Positions 1 through 8,378 of a DNA stretch of 64,000 nt are shown here, piece after piece. The DNA is from Lentzea sp033794685 (GTDB taxonomy: Bacteria; Actinomycetota; Actinomycetes; Mycobacteriales; Pseudonocardiaceae): assembly GCA_033794685.1 (NCBI GenBank), contig JARAYZ010000002.1, one strand, 5' to 3'. The first letter of the stretch is position 1. Each line of letters begins with the position of its first letter. Both the position numbers and the translations under genes were made by a program. A model generated the notes under the pieces. That model did no database searches and was not told the DNA's origin. It saw only the letters and a program-made list of their open reading frames with translations.

Positions 1-2556
1 CCTGACGCTCGCCACGTCCGCGATCAGCAGGTCGATGCTGATGTGCAGCCGGACCACGGCTTCGGGCAGGACCAGCGCCTGCACCGTCCACATCGGCCAC
101 TGCCCGGCGGGCCTGATCTCGTGCGAGAGCGCCTCGCGGATGGCGGCGGCCTGTGCGCCGGCCTTCTCGGCGGACAGCGCCGAGCAATCGGTGACCTGGA
201 AGGGAATCGGCGTGGCTGCCGGTACCGGCAGCACCCGCTGGGTACCGCTCTCCGTCACCACCGCGCGCAGCATGTCGTGCCGGCCGACCAGTTCCGCCAG
301 CGCCGCCTCCACCCGGCCGAGGTCGAGGTCGCGCCCCTCGATCTCCAGGTACAGGTGGGTGGCGACGTCGCCGCGCTGATCACCGGCGTACCGGCCGACG
401 AGGTAGGCGTGCTGGAGTCCGGTCAGCGGGAAGGGGTCGTGGCGGTGCTCCTGGTCGGCGCTGACGAGGCCGGGTGACTCGGCCGCCGAGGCTGCGTCGT
501 GGCCGGTGATCAGCTCGGTGAGCTCGGTGATCGAGGAGCGCAGGAAGGTGTCCAGCGGCAGGTCCACCTGACTGTCGCGTTCGAGCGCGGTGCGCAGCTC
601 CATCGCGCGGATCGACTCGATTCCCAGGCTCACCAACGGTTCCCGCACCGGAACGTCGGTGGCGGGGACGTCGAGCAGCACGCCGAGCCGTCGCCGCAGA
701 TCGGCCGACACCACGTCGGCCCGCAGCGCCGGATCGACCGCCGCCAGGATGCCTCGCAGCACGGCGTTCCCCGCGGCCGGCCCTGGCTGGACCGGAGCCG
801 GGGACCGGCCGCCGTGCAGCACTTCGAGTTCGCCGGCGAGATAGCGCTGCTGACACTGGCCGCGCTGCACCTTGCCGCTGATCGTCCTGGGAATCTGCGC
901 CGGCGCCACCAGCACCAGGTCGTGCACCTCTACGTCGTGCGCCGCCGTCACCGCCGCCCGGATGCGACCGGCCAGCTCCGGCAACCCCACGTCCAGCACG
1001 TCCGGGACGGACTGCACGATCACCAACTGCTCTCCGGCGCCGCCGTTCACCGAGAACGCCGCCGCCGGGGCGCCGCGCAGCGCGGGATGTGCCAGTTCGC
1101 CGGTGGCCTCGATGTCCTGGGGGTAGAGGTTCCGCCCCCTGATGATGATCATTTCCTTGATCCGGCCGCACAGCACCAGTTCGCCGTCGTGCACGAACGC
1201 CATGTCGCCGGACCGGAGGTACGGGCCCTCGCCGTCGGACAGCCGCGCGCCGAAGGTCTCCTCGGTCAGTTCCGGCTGCTTCCAGTAGCCCTGGCACACC
1301 ACCGGACCACGAATCCACACCTCGCCGACCTCGTGCTCGCCCAGCCGCCGCCGGCGCCGCGGGTCGACCACGATCAGTTCGGCGTGCGGACCCGGCTGGC
1401 CGACCCCGACCAGGCGCAGCGCGCGGTCGGCCGCCTGCTCGCCGAGCACGACGACGTTGCCCCGCTCCAGTTCGGCGGCGTCGACGTCGAGCAGCAACGG
1501 CCTGCCCCTGCGTTGCCCGGTCAGGACCATGGCCTCGGTCATCCCGAAACCGGGGCACATGGTGGCGGCCCGGAACCCGTGCGGCGCGTAGGTCTCCATG
1601 AACCGAGTCATGCTGTGCGGCTGGATCCGCTCGGCGGTGTTGAGCGTGGTGCGCCAGCCGGAGAGGTCGAGATCCGCGCGCTCATCCTCGCCGACGCGGT
1701 CGACGCAGTGGTCGAAGGCGAAGTTCGGGGCGCACGACAACACCGGCCCCGGCGTGCCGGAGATGGCGCGCAGCCAGCGGACCGGGTGCCCGGCGAAGTC
1801 CTCCGGCGCCATGAACACCGCCTCGCCGCCGAGGTACTGCGACAGCATGAGGTGCACGATCATCCCGAGCGCGTGGAACGGCGAGATCCAGCTGACCACG
1901 TTGCTGCCCGGCGGGAGCTGGAAGATCGCGGCCGCCTGCGGCAGCTGGTGCGCCAGGTTGCCGTGGCTGATCATCACGCCCTTCGGCCGTCCGGTGGCGC
2001 CGGAGGTGTACTGCAGCAGGGCCAGGTCGCTCCGGTCGATGGCGACGGCGGCGTAGTGCGCACTCGCCGCCTCGTCGACGTCGTCCACGTCGATCCACGG
2101 CACGTCACCGAACCGGCCGCGCGACTCGCCGAGGTGTTCCCGGACCGCACGGGTCGACACCACCGCCGACACCTCCGCGTCGGCCGCGATCTGGGCGGCC
2201 CGCTCGGTGCGGGGATCGTTCTCGTCCCGCGACGGCGGCGGGCAGGCCACGGCGACCGCCCCCGCGTAGAGCGTTCCCAGCAGACCGGCGACGAAATCCA
2301 GACCGGGCGGCACGAGCACGAGCACGCGGTGCCGCGCCAGCCCGTGCCCGGCCAGTTCGCTCGCCAGCGCGCGACAGCGGACGTCGAGCGCGCCTCGGCT
2401 GATCGACTCACGCCGCCCGTGCTCCGCACCGCCCGCGGGGAAGGCGAGGTGGGTGAAGGCGATCGCGTCCGGGTCGCGATCCGCGTTGGCGCGCAGCAGA
2501 TCCACGACGGTGCCACTGTGGAGGACACCACTGTGGACGGTGGCCGCATCGATCAC
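1..2556 (-). CDS. Fatty-acyl-AMP ligase - ACP - heterocyclization (Cy) protein, C-terminus cut by window edge
   Basis: This reads off the left edge, so only about 852 N-terminal residues are seen. Residues 1 to about 580 are an acyl-AMP ligase with the ATP loop YTSGATGRPKG near residue 181 and GRNLYPQDIE near 472, a sequence typical of FAAL enzymes that load carrier proteins rather than CoA. A carrier domain follows, with LGIESIRAMEL and its phosphopantetheine Ser near 648. From about 705 a condensation-superfamily domain begins with FPLTGLQHAYLVGR and later HDMLRAV; DLLIADVASV close to the edge fits the DxxxxDxxS signature of Cy domains, which form thiazoline or oxazoline rings from Cys, Ser or Thr. 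Start GTG 2556 has AGGAG four bases upstream; GTG 2505 is an alternative. Inferred role: initiates or extends the peptide with an acyl chain. The A domain that would feed the Cy domain must lie outside the window. Confidence 0.88.
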   Translation of the reverse strand, partial: MIDAATVHSGVLHSGTVVDLLRANADRDPDAIAFTHLAFPAGGAEHGRRESISRGALDVRCRALASELAGHGLARHRVLVLVPPGLDFVAGLLGTLYAGAVAVACPPPSRDENDPRTERAAQIAADAEVSAVVSTRAVREHLGESRGRFGDVPWIDVDDVDEAASAHYAAVAIDRSDLALLQYTSGATGRPKGVMISHGNLAHQLPQAAAIFQLPPGSNVVSWISPFHALGMIVHLMLSQYLGGEAVFMAPEDFAGHPVRWLRAISGTPGPVLSCAPNFAFDHCVDRVGEDERADLDLSGWRTTLNTAERIQPHSMTRFMETYAPHGFRAATMCPGFGMTEAMVLTGQRRGRPLLLDVDAAELERGNVVVLGEQAADRALRLVGVGQPGPHAELIVVDPRRRRRLGEHEVGEVWIRGPVVCQGYWKQPELTEETFGARLSDGEGPYLRSGDMAFVHDGELVLCGRIKEMIIIRGRNLYPQDIEATGELAHPALRGAPAAAFSVNGGAGEQLVIVQSVPDVLDVGLPELAGRIRAAVTAAHDVEVHDLVLVAPAQIPRTISGKVQRGQCQQRYLAGELEVLHGGRSPAPVQPGPAAGNAVLRGILAAVDPALRADVVSADLRRRLGVLLDVPATDVPVREPLVSLGIESIRAMELRTALERDSQVDLPLDTFLRSSITELTELITGHDAASAAESPGLVSADQEHRHDPFPLTGLQHAYLVGRYAGDQRGDVATHLYLEIEGRDLDLGRVEAALAELVGRHDMLRAVVTESGTQRVLPVPAATPIPFQVTDCSALSAEKAGAQAAAIREALSHEIRPAGQWPMWTVQALVLPEAVVRLHISIDLLIADVASVR

Positions 2557-2754
2557 TGGACTCTCCTGTCGGTAGCCGGGCGATCTGCCGCGAACGCACG
2601 CCACAGTGGCCGGTTCAAGCCCGCCCGATGATGGCAGCGGAGACCGGACCCGTGGCCCGCCGCGAAAAGACGTCAGCAAGACATCGCCCCGCCCCCGTGC
2701 GGCGCTGCGACCATCCGAAGGCGGAGACGCCGCGTCCCGGAGGGAAGTGATCTC
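2557..2754. promoter_or_regulatory. Divergent intergenic region between the FAAL gene and the aryl-AMP ligase
   Basis: This 198-base gap separates two divergently read cluster genes and should hold both promoters. The only element I can point to is a strong ribosome binding site (GGAGGGAAGTG, 2739-2749) before the rightward gene. No convincing -35/-10 pair or operator was recognised. Confidence 0.5.
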
Positions 2755-4338
2755 ATGATCGACGGCTTCGTGCCGTGGCCGGAGGACCTCGTCCGGGAGT
2801 ACCGCCGGGCCGGGTTCTGGCCGGGCCGTTCACTCGGAGACCTGTTCCACGAGTCGTTCGAGCGCAACGCCGATCGGGTCGCCGTCGTCTGCGGTGAGCA
2901 GCGGATGACCTACGCGGAGTTGTCCGAGCGGGTGCGACGGCTGGCGCACGGACTGCTGGAGCTGGGCATCGAGCCCTCGGACCGGGTCGTGGTGCAGCTG
3001 CCGAACGTCCCAGAGTTCGTCCTGGTGGTGCTGGCTTTGCTGCGTGCGGGAGCGATTCCCGTGTTGGCGCTGCCGGGACACCGGCGCACCGAGATCGAGC
3101 ACGTCCTCGCCCACTCCGGTGCCGTGGCGTACGTGGTGAAGGACAGGTTCGGCGGTTTCGACTTCCGCGGCCTCGCCCGGGAGGTCTCCTTCGCCGGGAC
3201 CGTGATCGTCAGCGGCGAGGCGGAGGAGTTCGTCGCGCTGGACTCGCTCGACGCGGCCGAGCGCGAGCTTCCGGAGGTCGATCCGGCCGGCCCCGCGTTG
3301 TTCCTGATGTCCAGTGGCACGACCGGGTTGCCGAAGCTGATCCCGCGAACGCACGAGGAGTTCGCCTACCTGATGCGGGCGACCGCCGGGGCGATGCGGG
3401 CCGGCTCGGACCTGGTCTACCTCGCGGTCAACCCGATGGCGCACCCGGCGGCCCTCGGGTGCCCCGGGGTGCTGGGCAGCCTGCTGCTCGGTGGCAAGGC
3501 CGTGCTGACCTCCAGCGTGCGGCCCGACGAGGTGTTCCCGTTGATCCGGCGGGAGAACGTCACCGTGACCTCGCTCGTGCCGGCGGTGTTGCGGCTGTGG
3601 GCCGACTCCGGTCACCACCACGACGACCTCGCGCCGCTGGTGCTGCAACTGGGCAGCGCCCCGCTCGACTCCGCGCTGGCGACGCGCGCCCGCAAGGTGC
3701 TGGGATGTGGGCTGATGCGCTGGTTCGGCATCACCGAGGGAACGCTCGCCCACACCAGGCTGGACGACCCCGACGAGGTCATCGAGAACACCGAGGGCAG
3801 GCCCCTCTCCGAGGCCGACGAGATGCTCGTGGTGGGGCCGTCCGGGGACCCGGTGCCCGACGGCGAGGCCGGCGAGTTGCTCGTGCGCGGGCCCTACACC
3901 GTCCGGGGCTACTTCCGGGCGCCGGAGGAGAACGCGCGCTCGTTCACCCCCGACGGCTACTACCGCACCGGCGACCTCGTCACCGTGCGGCCCGACGGCA
4001 ACCTCGTGGTCCTCGGCCGGATCAAGGACCTCATCAACCGGGCGGGCGAAAAGGTGTCGCCGGAAGAGGTGGAGCGGCACCTGTGCGCGCATCCCGCCGT
4101 GCGGGACGCGGCCGTGGTCGGCGTACCGGACACCAAACTGGGCGAGCGGGTGTTCGCCTTTCTCGTGCCGCGGGGCGAAGTCAGTTCGGCCGCGATCAAG
4201 GCCCACCTGCGTGAGCGCGGCCTCGCCGTCTACAAGATCCCCGACCGGATCGGAATGCTGGCCGAACTGCCGCGGACCGCGATGGGCAAGGTCGACAAGC
4301 GGGCGCTGCGCGCCGACGCGCAGAAGCCGCGGACGTGA
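2755..4338 (+). CDS. Aryl-acid AMP ligase (EntE/DhbE-like, altered acid pocket)
   Basis: A 527-residue stand-alone adenylation enzyme of the EntE/DhbE class, which activates an aromatic acid and passes it to an aryl carrier protein. Family marks are LPGHRRTEI, the ATP loop SSGTTGLPK with IPRTHEEF after it, YYRTGDLVTVRPDG, GRIKDLINRAGEKVSPEEVE, and the A10 lysine in MGKVDKRAL. In dihydroxybenzoate enzymes the acid-binding loop reads roughly AHNYPLSSPG; here it is AHPAALGCPG, so the Asn-Tyr pair is gone and 2,3-dihydroxybenzoate is unlikely. The nearby tryptophan-to-chloroanthranilate genes suggest an anthranilate-type substrate (inference). GGAGGGAAG precedes the ATG. The stop lies 10 bases before the piperazate synthase-like gene, with that gene's ribosome site overlapping it, so the two are co-transcribed. 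No separate aryl carrier protein is visible in the window. Confidence 0.88.
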   Translation: MIDGFVPWPEDLVREYRRAGFWPGRSLGDLFHESFERNADRVAVVCGEQRMTYAELSERVRRLAHGLLELGIEPSDRVVVQLPNVPEFVLVVLALLRAGAIPVLALPGHRRTEIEHVLAHSGAVAYVVKDRFGGFDFRGLAREVSFAGTVIVSGEAEEFVALDSLDAAERELPEVDPAGPALFLMSSGTTGLPKLIPRTHEEFAYLMRATAGAMRAGSDLVYLAVNPMAHPAALGCPGVLGSLLLGGKAVLTSSVRPDEVFPLIRRENVTVTSLVPAVLRLWADSGHHHDDLAPLVLQLGSAPLDSALATRARKVLGCGLMRWFGITEGTLAHTRLDDPDEVIENTEGRPLSEADEMLVVGPSGDPVPDGEAGELLVRGPYTVRGYFRAPEENARSFTPDGYYRTGDLVTVRPDGNLVVLGRIKDLINRAGEKVSPEEVERHLCAHPAVRDAAVVGVPDTKLGERVFAFLVPRGEVSSAAIKAHLRERGLAVYKIPDRIGMLAELPRTAMGKVDKRALRADAQKPRT

Positions 4339-4348
4339 GGAGCCGGAC

Positions 4349-4984
4349 GTGTTCGTCCCCAGAATCCACCGGGCGCCGGACGAACGCTGGACCGCCGAGC
4401 TGATCCGGTCGAACCCGTTGGCACTGCTGGTCACCGCGGACCCCCGGACGTCGCGCGTGCACGCCACCCACCTGCCGCTCATCCCCGACCCGGCGGCCGT
4501 CGACGCGGAGGAGGAGGTCCTGCTCGGCCACTTGAACCGGGCCAACCCGCACTGGGCGGTGATCGACGCCGCCGAGGCGCTGGCCGTGTTCACCGGTCCG
4601 CACGCCTACGTCTCCCCCACCGTGTACGAGACCAGCCCGGCCGCGCCCACGTGGAACTTCACCGCCGTGCACGTCGGCGGCAGCGTCGAACGACTCGACC
4701 AGGGCGACGACACCCTCGCGGTGGTGACGTCCACTGTGGACGTGTTCGAGGAGCGGTTCGGCACCGGCTGGGACAAGTCCGGTTCGGTGGGCTACTTCCG
4801 CAAGATCCTGCCGGCGGTCGGCGCCTTCCGGTTGCGCGTGCGGCGGACCGAGGCCATGTGCAAGCTCAGCCAGGAACAACCGCCGGAGATCCGCGACCGC
4901 GTCCAGCGCGCGTTCGCCGCGCAGGACGCCGGTCTGCGGCCCGAGGTGGCCAGGATGATGTGCCGCGGGCAGGAGACGCGCTGA
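4349..4984 (+). CDS. ktzT-like: KtzT-like piperazate synthase (PaiB-fold heme protein)
   Basis: A 211-residue protein of the PaiB / FMN-binding split-barrel family. General annotation often calls this family a negative regulator, but KtzT of kutzneride biosynthesis belongs here and is a heme enzyme closing the N-N bond of piperazic acid from N5-hydroxyornithine. Visible marks are HATHLPLIPD near residue 38, LGHLNRANPHW, TGPHAYVSPTVYE and TWNFTAVHVGG. The GTG start has GAGGAG six bases upstream, overlapping the end of the ligase gene. The next gene, read convergently with a 10-base gap, is an ornithine N-hydroxylase, the exact partner needed; that pairing is the main reason to prefer piperazate synthase over a regulator. 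An A-domain code in the large NRPS also looks piperazate-like. Confidence 0.82.
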   Translation: MFVPRIHRAPDERWTAELIRSNPLALLVTADPRTSRVHATHLPLIPDPAAVDAEEEVLLGHLNRANPHWAVIDAAEALAVFTGPHAYVSPTVYETSPAAPTWNFTAVHVGGSVERLDQGDDTLAVVTSTVDVFEERFGTGWDKSGSVGYFRKILPAVGAFRLRVRRTEAMCKLSQEQPPEIRDRVQRAFAAQDAGLRPEVARMMCRGQETR

Positions 4985-4994
4985 CCGCGGCGGA

Positions 4995-6248
4995 TCAGGC
5001 GGTTCCGCCCGGCAGGCGACCGGCGATCGAGTCGGTGATCTCGCCGCTGCGGACCGCGATGTTGGACAGCAGCGAGGAACTCAGGCCGTGCGTGTGCTCG
5101 GTGCCGCCCTGCAGGAAGATCCCGCACCGCACCTCGGGGGACGTGACCAGGCGGTGGTCCCTGCCGACGACGTAGCGGCCCCGGTCGTCCCGCAGGCAGT
5201 GGGCGTCGATCTCGCCCAGCAGCTCTGCCGGGTCCATCGGTTCGTAGCCGGTGGCGCACACCAGCAGGTCCACGTCGAGGTCGGACGACCGGTCTGCGAG
5301 TGCCGAGTGGACGGTGACCCTGGTGTCGTTGCCGACCAGTTTCGCGCTCAGCACCCTGGTCATGTTGAGGAACTTCAGCCGGCCGCGGCCGCTGAGCTCG
5401 TCGTCGTACGCGCGCTGGTGCAGGCCCTGGAGCACGCCCTCGTCGACGACGGAGTAGTTGGTGTTCTTGTGGTACCGCCAGATCATCTCCTTGGCCGCCG
5501 CCGGCGCGGAGTGGTAGTCGCTCATCGCCTCCGGGTCGAACACGCGGTTGGCGAACGGCGTGCTGTCCGCCGCCGAGTAGCCGAACGACGGCAGGACGAC
5601 GTGGATCGACGCGTCCGGGAGTTCGTCGTAGAGGAACCGCGCGATCTCGGCGGCGCTCTGCCCGGCGCCGGCCACGACCACTCGCCGCGGCGGCCGGTCC
5701 AGTGCGCGGAAGTTGTCCAGGAAGCGCGAGCTGTGCCAGACGTACTGGTCGGCGTCGACGCCGGCGGGCATCCTCGGCACGAGTCCGGTGGAGATCACCA
5801 CGTTGCGGGCGTGGACGCTGCGCGAGCCGCGGACGTCCACCCGCACCGTGTCCCCGTCCAGCCGCATCCCGGTCACCTCGGTGCCCCGCCGGACCCGTTC
5901 GGCCACACCGGTCTCGGCCCATTCGAGGTACGTGTGGAAGTCCTGCCGGGTGGCGAAGAAGTCGCGGTTGTTGACGAACTGCGCGAGCCTGCCGGTCTGG
6001 TGCAGATAGGACACGAAGCTGAACCGGGAAGCGGGATTGCGAAAGGTGGCCAGGTCCTTCAGGAACGCGACCTGCATCCTGGCGCCGGGCAGCAACATGC
6101 CGCGATGCCAGTTCGGCGCGGCGGACTGCTCCAGGAACAGGTGGGACAGTTCGGCGGGATGCTCGGCCAGCGCGATGGCCAGTGCGAGGCCGGACGGCCC
6201 GAAGCCGACTCCGACCACGTCGTAGATCTCACGATCACCAGAATTCAC
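4995..6248 (-). CDS. ktzI-like: L-ornithine N5-monooxygenase (KtzI/SidA/PvdA family)
   Basis: A 417-residue FAD- and NADPH-dependent N-hydroxylase. The FAD fold is VGVGFGPSGLALAIAL near the N-terminus, MLLPGARMQVAFLKDLAT is the substrate-side family signature, VVVAGAGQSAAEIA is the NADPH Rossmann motif, and CATGYEP is the late ATG motif. The family hydroxylates the side-chain amine of ornithine or lysine for hydroxamate siderophores. Beside a KtzT-like gene, the likelier product is N5-hydroxyornithine for piperazate. The start is GTG 6248 with GGAGAG about seven bases upstream; the reading frame stays open further upstream but without homology. If the KtzT assignment were wrong, a hydroxamate siderophore role would be the alternative. 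Confidence 0.88.
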   Translation of the reverse strand: MNSGDREIYDVVGVGFGPSGLALAIALAEHPAELSHLFLEQSAAPNWHRGMLLPGARMQVAFLKDLATFRNPASRFSFVSYLHQTGRLAQFVNNRDFFATRQDFHTYLEWAETGVAERVRRGTEVTGMRLDGDTVRVDVRGSRSVHARNVVISTGLVPRMPAGVDADQYVWHSSRFLDNFRALDRPPRRVVVAGAGQSAAEIARFLYDELPDASIHVVLPSFGYSAADSTPFANRVFDPEAMSDYHSAPAAAKEMIWRYHKNTNYSVVDEGVLQGLHQRAYDDELSGRGRLKFLNMTRVLSAKLVGNDTRVTVHSALADRSSDLDVDLLVCATGYEPMDPAELLGEIDAHCLRDDRGRYVVGRDHRLVTSPEVRCGIFLQGGTEHTHGLSSSLLSNIAVRSGEITDSIAGRLPGGTA

Positions 6249-6516
6249 AGCAACTCTCCGTCGCGCGCCCGAGGGCACCGTTGAATGCGATCGGCAAAGG
6301 CGTTCAGGCGTAAGACAAAGACCGAGGGCTTCCCTGCACCGTAACGACGACGACCGGACGCGTCCCGGGTCTCTTGCCCAGATCTGTCCGGCGAAGGACA
6401 CCCGAAAGATTGCCGATCAACGCCCGCGGCGCGGTGCCATGCTGAGTGCTCCCCGGTGGATTCGCGTCACCCACGCCTGTTTCATTGCGACCGTCCTGAT
6501 CGGAGTTGATGTCGAA
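6249..6516. promoter_or_regulatory. Divergent promoter region between the N-hydroxylase and the tryptophan operon
   Basis: A 268-base gap between divergent genes. It should carry promoters for the leftward hydroxylase and the five-gene rightward operon. GGAG at 6502-6505 is the probable ribosome site for the dioxygenase. I see no clear hairpin or operator. Confidence 0.5.
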
Positions 6517-7422
6517 ATGAGGCTGGAGCGGACGGCTCCGCGCTCCTACACCCCGATGACCGAGGAGGAGCGGCGGCACCGCGCCGAGAGCACCGGCGGC
6601 GAGCCGGTGCTCGACTACGGCGGCGGGAACGGCTCCGACAGCACGGCGTACATCGACTACCACAGCGTGGACGTCCTGCTCGGGCTGCAACACCCGCGCA
6701 CCGGCGAACCGGCCGAGTTGTCGTTCTACATCACCGGCCAGATCCAGGAGCTGTTGTTCAAGCTGCTGTTCACCGAGGTGAGCCGGATCCGGGACCTGCT
6801 GTTCGCCGACGACGTCGACGACGCCCTGCGGTACCTGCGCCGCGCCGAACGCGTCCAGCGGGTGCTCACGACCTCATGGGAACCGGTCAGCACGATCACC
6901 CCCACGGAGTTCGCGGCCTTCCGGGACCAGCTGGGGTCGGCCTCCGGCATCCAGTCCTACATGTACCGGCAGCTGGAGTTCGCACTGGGCAACAAGTCCA
7001 GCCGGATGGCGGACCCGTACAAGCCGGTGGGCTGGGTGCACCGGCAGGTCGTGGCCGCGCTGCGGGCGCCGAGCCTGTACGACGCGGCCCTCACCGTGCT
7101 GCACCGCCGCGGTCTGGGTGTGCCGGCGCACCACGTCGACCGGGACTTCGCCGAGCCGTACCAGCCGCACCCCTCGGTCGAGGAGGCCTGGGCGCGGGTT
7201 TACCGCTCACACCGGGAACATCGGGACCTGTACGCGCTCGCCGAGGCGCTGTGCGAACTGAACCAGCAGTACGCGCAATGGCGTTACACCCATCTGCTGA
7301 CCGTGGAACGCATCCTCGGCCACAAGCCCGGCACGGGCGGCACCTCCGGCATCGACTGGCTGCGCAAAGTGGCCGAACACCGGTTCTTCCCCGAACTGCT
7401 GACCGCCCGCTCCGCCATCTGA
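6517..7422 (+). CDS. Tryptophan 2,3-dioxygenase, active-site His replaced by Gly
   Basis: A 301-residue heme dioxygenase that opens the indole ring of tryptophan to N-formylkynurenine. Recognisable are SGIQSYMYRQLEFALGNK with the substrate-binding Arg, and RYTHLLTVERILG followed by KPGTGGTSGIDWL with the proximal heme His. At the first active-site segment an ungapped comparison with family members, which read about ELLFIVVHQASELWLKL, gives ELSFYITGQIQELLFKL here. The distal His that contacts the indole NH (His55 in the Xanthomonas enzyme) is therefore Gly74. The ATG at 6517 is preferred because GGAG lies 11 bases before it; the frame is open upstream to 6439. It heads the operon dioxygenase-formamidase-halogenase-reductase-kynureninase, so a chlorinated tryptophan is a plausible substrate. 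Confidence 0.9.
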   Translation: MRLERTAPRSYTPMTEEERRHRAESTGGEPVLDYGGGNGSDSTAYIDYHSVDVLLGLQHPRTGEPAELSFYITGQIQELLFKLLFTEVSRIRDLLFADDVDDALRYLRRAERVQRVLTTSWEPVSTITPTEFAAFRDQLGSASGIQSYMYRQLEFALGNKSSRMADPYKPVGWVHRQVVAALRAPSLYDAALTVLHRRGLGVPAHHVDRDFAEPYQPHPSVEEAWARVYRSHREHRDLYALAEALCELNQQYAQWRYTHLLTVERILGHKPGTGGTSGIDWLRKVAEHRFFPELLTARSAI

Positions 7423-7449
7423 CGCCGACTCCCGGACTGATTGGGGTGC

Positions 7450-8334
7450 GTGTTGAGCTCCGCCGTCTACGGCCGGTACGACCAGGCCGAACTGGACCGG
7501 GAGTACTCGCCGAGCTCCTGCGTGGACGACATCTCGGTCTTCCTCACCGACTACGCGGAGCGGAGCGCGCGGACCAGGACCGAGTTGCCGGTGCGCGCGG
7601 GCATCCGGTACGGCTCCCTGCCCTGCGAGACCCTCGACTTCTTTCCCGCGCCCGTCCCGAACGCGCCGTTGCTGGTGTTCGTGCACGGCGGCTACTGGTG
7701 CGAGCTCAGCAAGAACGACTCGTCGTTCCCGGCCCGCCGGCTCGTACCGGCCGGCGCGGCGTACGCGGCGATCGGCTACGGGCTCGCGCCGGAGCACCGG
7801 CTCGACGAGATCGTCGGCCAGGTGCGGCGCGGCCTCTGGTGGCTCGTGCGGCACGCGCGGGACCTGGAGGTCGACCGCCGCCGGATCACGCTCGCCGGCA
7901 GCAGTGCCGGTGCCCACCTGGCGTTGATGGCGCTGCTCGACGGCTGGATGCCCGAACGGCGGCGCCCTGCGGACGTGATCGCGGGCGCGGTCCTGCTCAG
8001 CGGGGTGTACGACCTCGAGCCGCTCAGGCTCACCTACGTCAACGAACCGCTGGGGCTCGACGCGGCGGAGGCCGCCCGGCTCAGTCCTCTTCGCCACCTG
8101 CCGGACCGGCTGCCGCCACTGGTCGTGGCGCGGGGCGGCGCGGAGACCGCCGAATTCGCGCGCCAGCACAGCGAACTGGTCACCGCCGCCGTTGCCCGCT
8201 CTGCCTCCGTCACCGATCTGGTGATCACGGACCGGAACCACTTCGACATCACCTTCGATCTCGACGATCCAGGCAGCGAACTGGGCGCCGCGGTGCTCCG
8301 TCAGCTCGGGCTGGCCGGGCAGACGTCCACGTGA
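7450..8334 (+). CDS. Kynurenine formamidase (alpha/beta-hydrolase, HGGYW type)
   Basis: About 294 residues of an alpha/beta-hydrolase. FVHGGYW is the oxyanion motif characteristic of this formamidase family, GSSAGAHLAL carries the nucleophilic Ser, and DRNHFDI near the C-terminus supplies the catalytic His. It hydrolyses N-formylkynurenine to kynurenine and formate, the step after the dioxygenase encoded 27 bases upstream. Start choice is uncertain: TTG 7441, GTG 7450 and TTG 7453 are in frame, and the ribosome site is weak. GTG 7450 is used here. The gene is followed by the halogenase, so it probably also accepts chlorinated formylkynurenine. Confidence 0.88.
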   Translation: MLSSAVYGRYDQAELDREYSPSSCVDDISVFLTDYAERSARTRTELPVRAGIRYGSLPCETLDFFPAPVPNAPLLVFVHGGYWCELSKNDSSFPARRLVPAGAAYAAIGYGLAPEHRLDEIVGQVRRGLWWLVRHARDLEVDRRRITLAGSSAGAHLALMALLDGWMPERRRPADVIAGAVLLSGVYDLEPLRLTYVNEPLGLDAAEAARLSPLRHLPDRLPPLVVARGGAETAEFARQHSELVTAAVARSASVTDLVITDRNHFDITFDLDDPGSELGAAVLRQLGLAGQTST

Positions 8335-8378
8335 ACGGTGCCCAGCGCCGTTCCTCTCGACCGGGACATGGGGAGAGC

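Noticed and set aside
499..2631. 710-codon plus-strand frame at the left edge
   Set aside because: Antisense shadow of the FAAL-ACP-Cy gene, whose own frame is open across the window edge.
4349..4984. Annotating the PaiB-fold protein as a transcriptional regulator
   Set aside because: The convergent ornithine N-hydroxylase and cluster context fit KtzT-like piperazate synthase much better; there is no helix-turn-helix.
6876..8378. In-frame upstream extension of the halogenase reading frame
   Set aside because: This part overlaps the dioxygenase and formamidase genes out of frame; the real halogenase starts at ATG 8379 with GGGAGAG just upstream.
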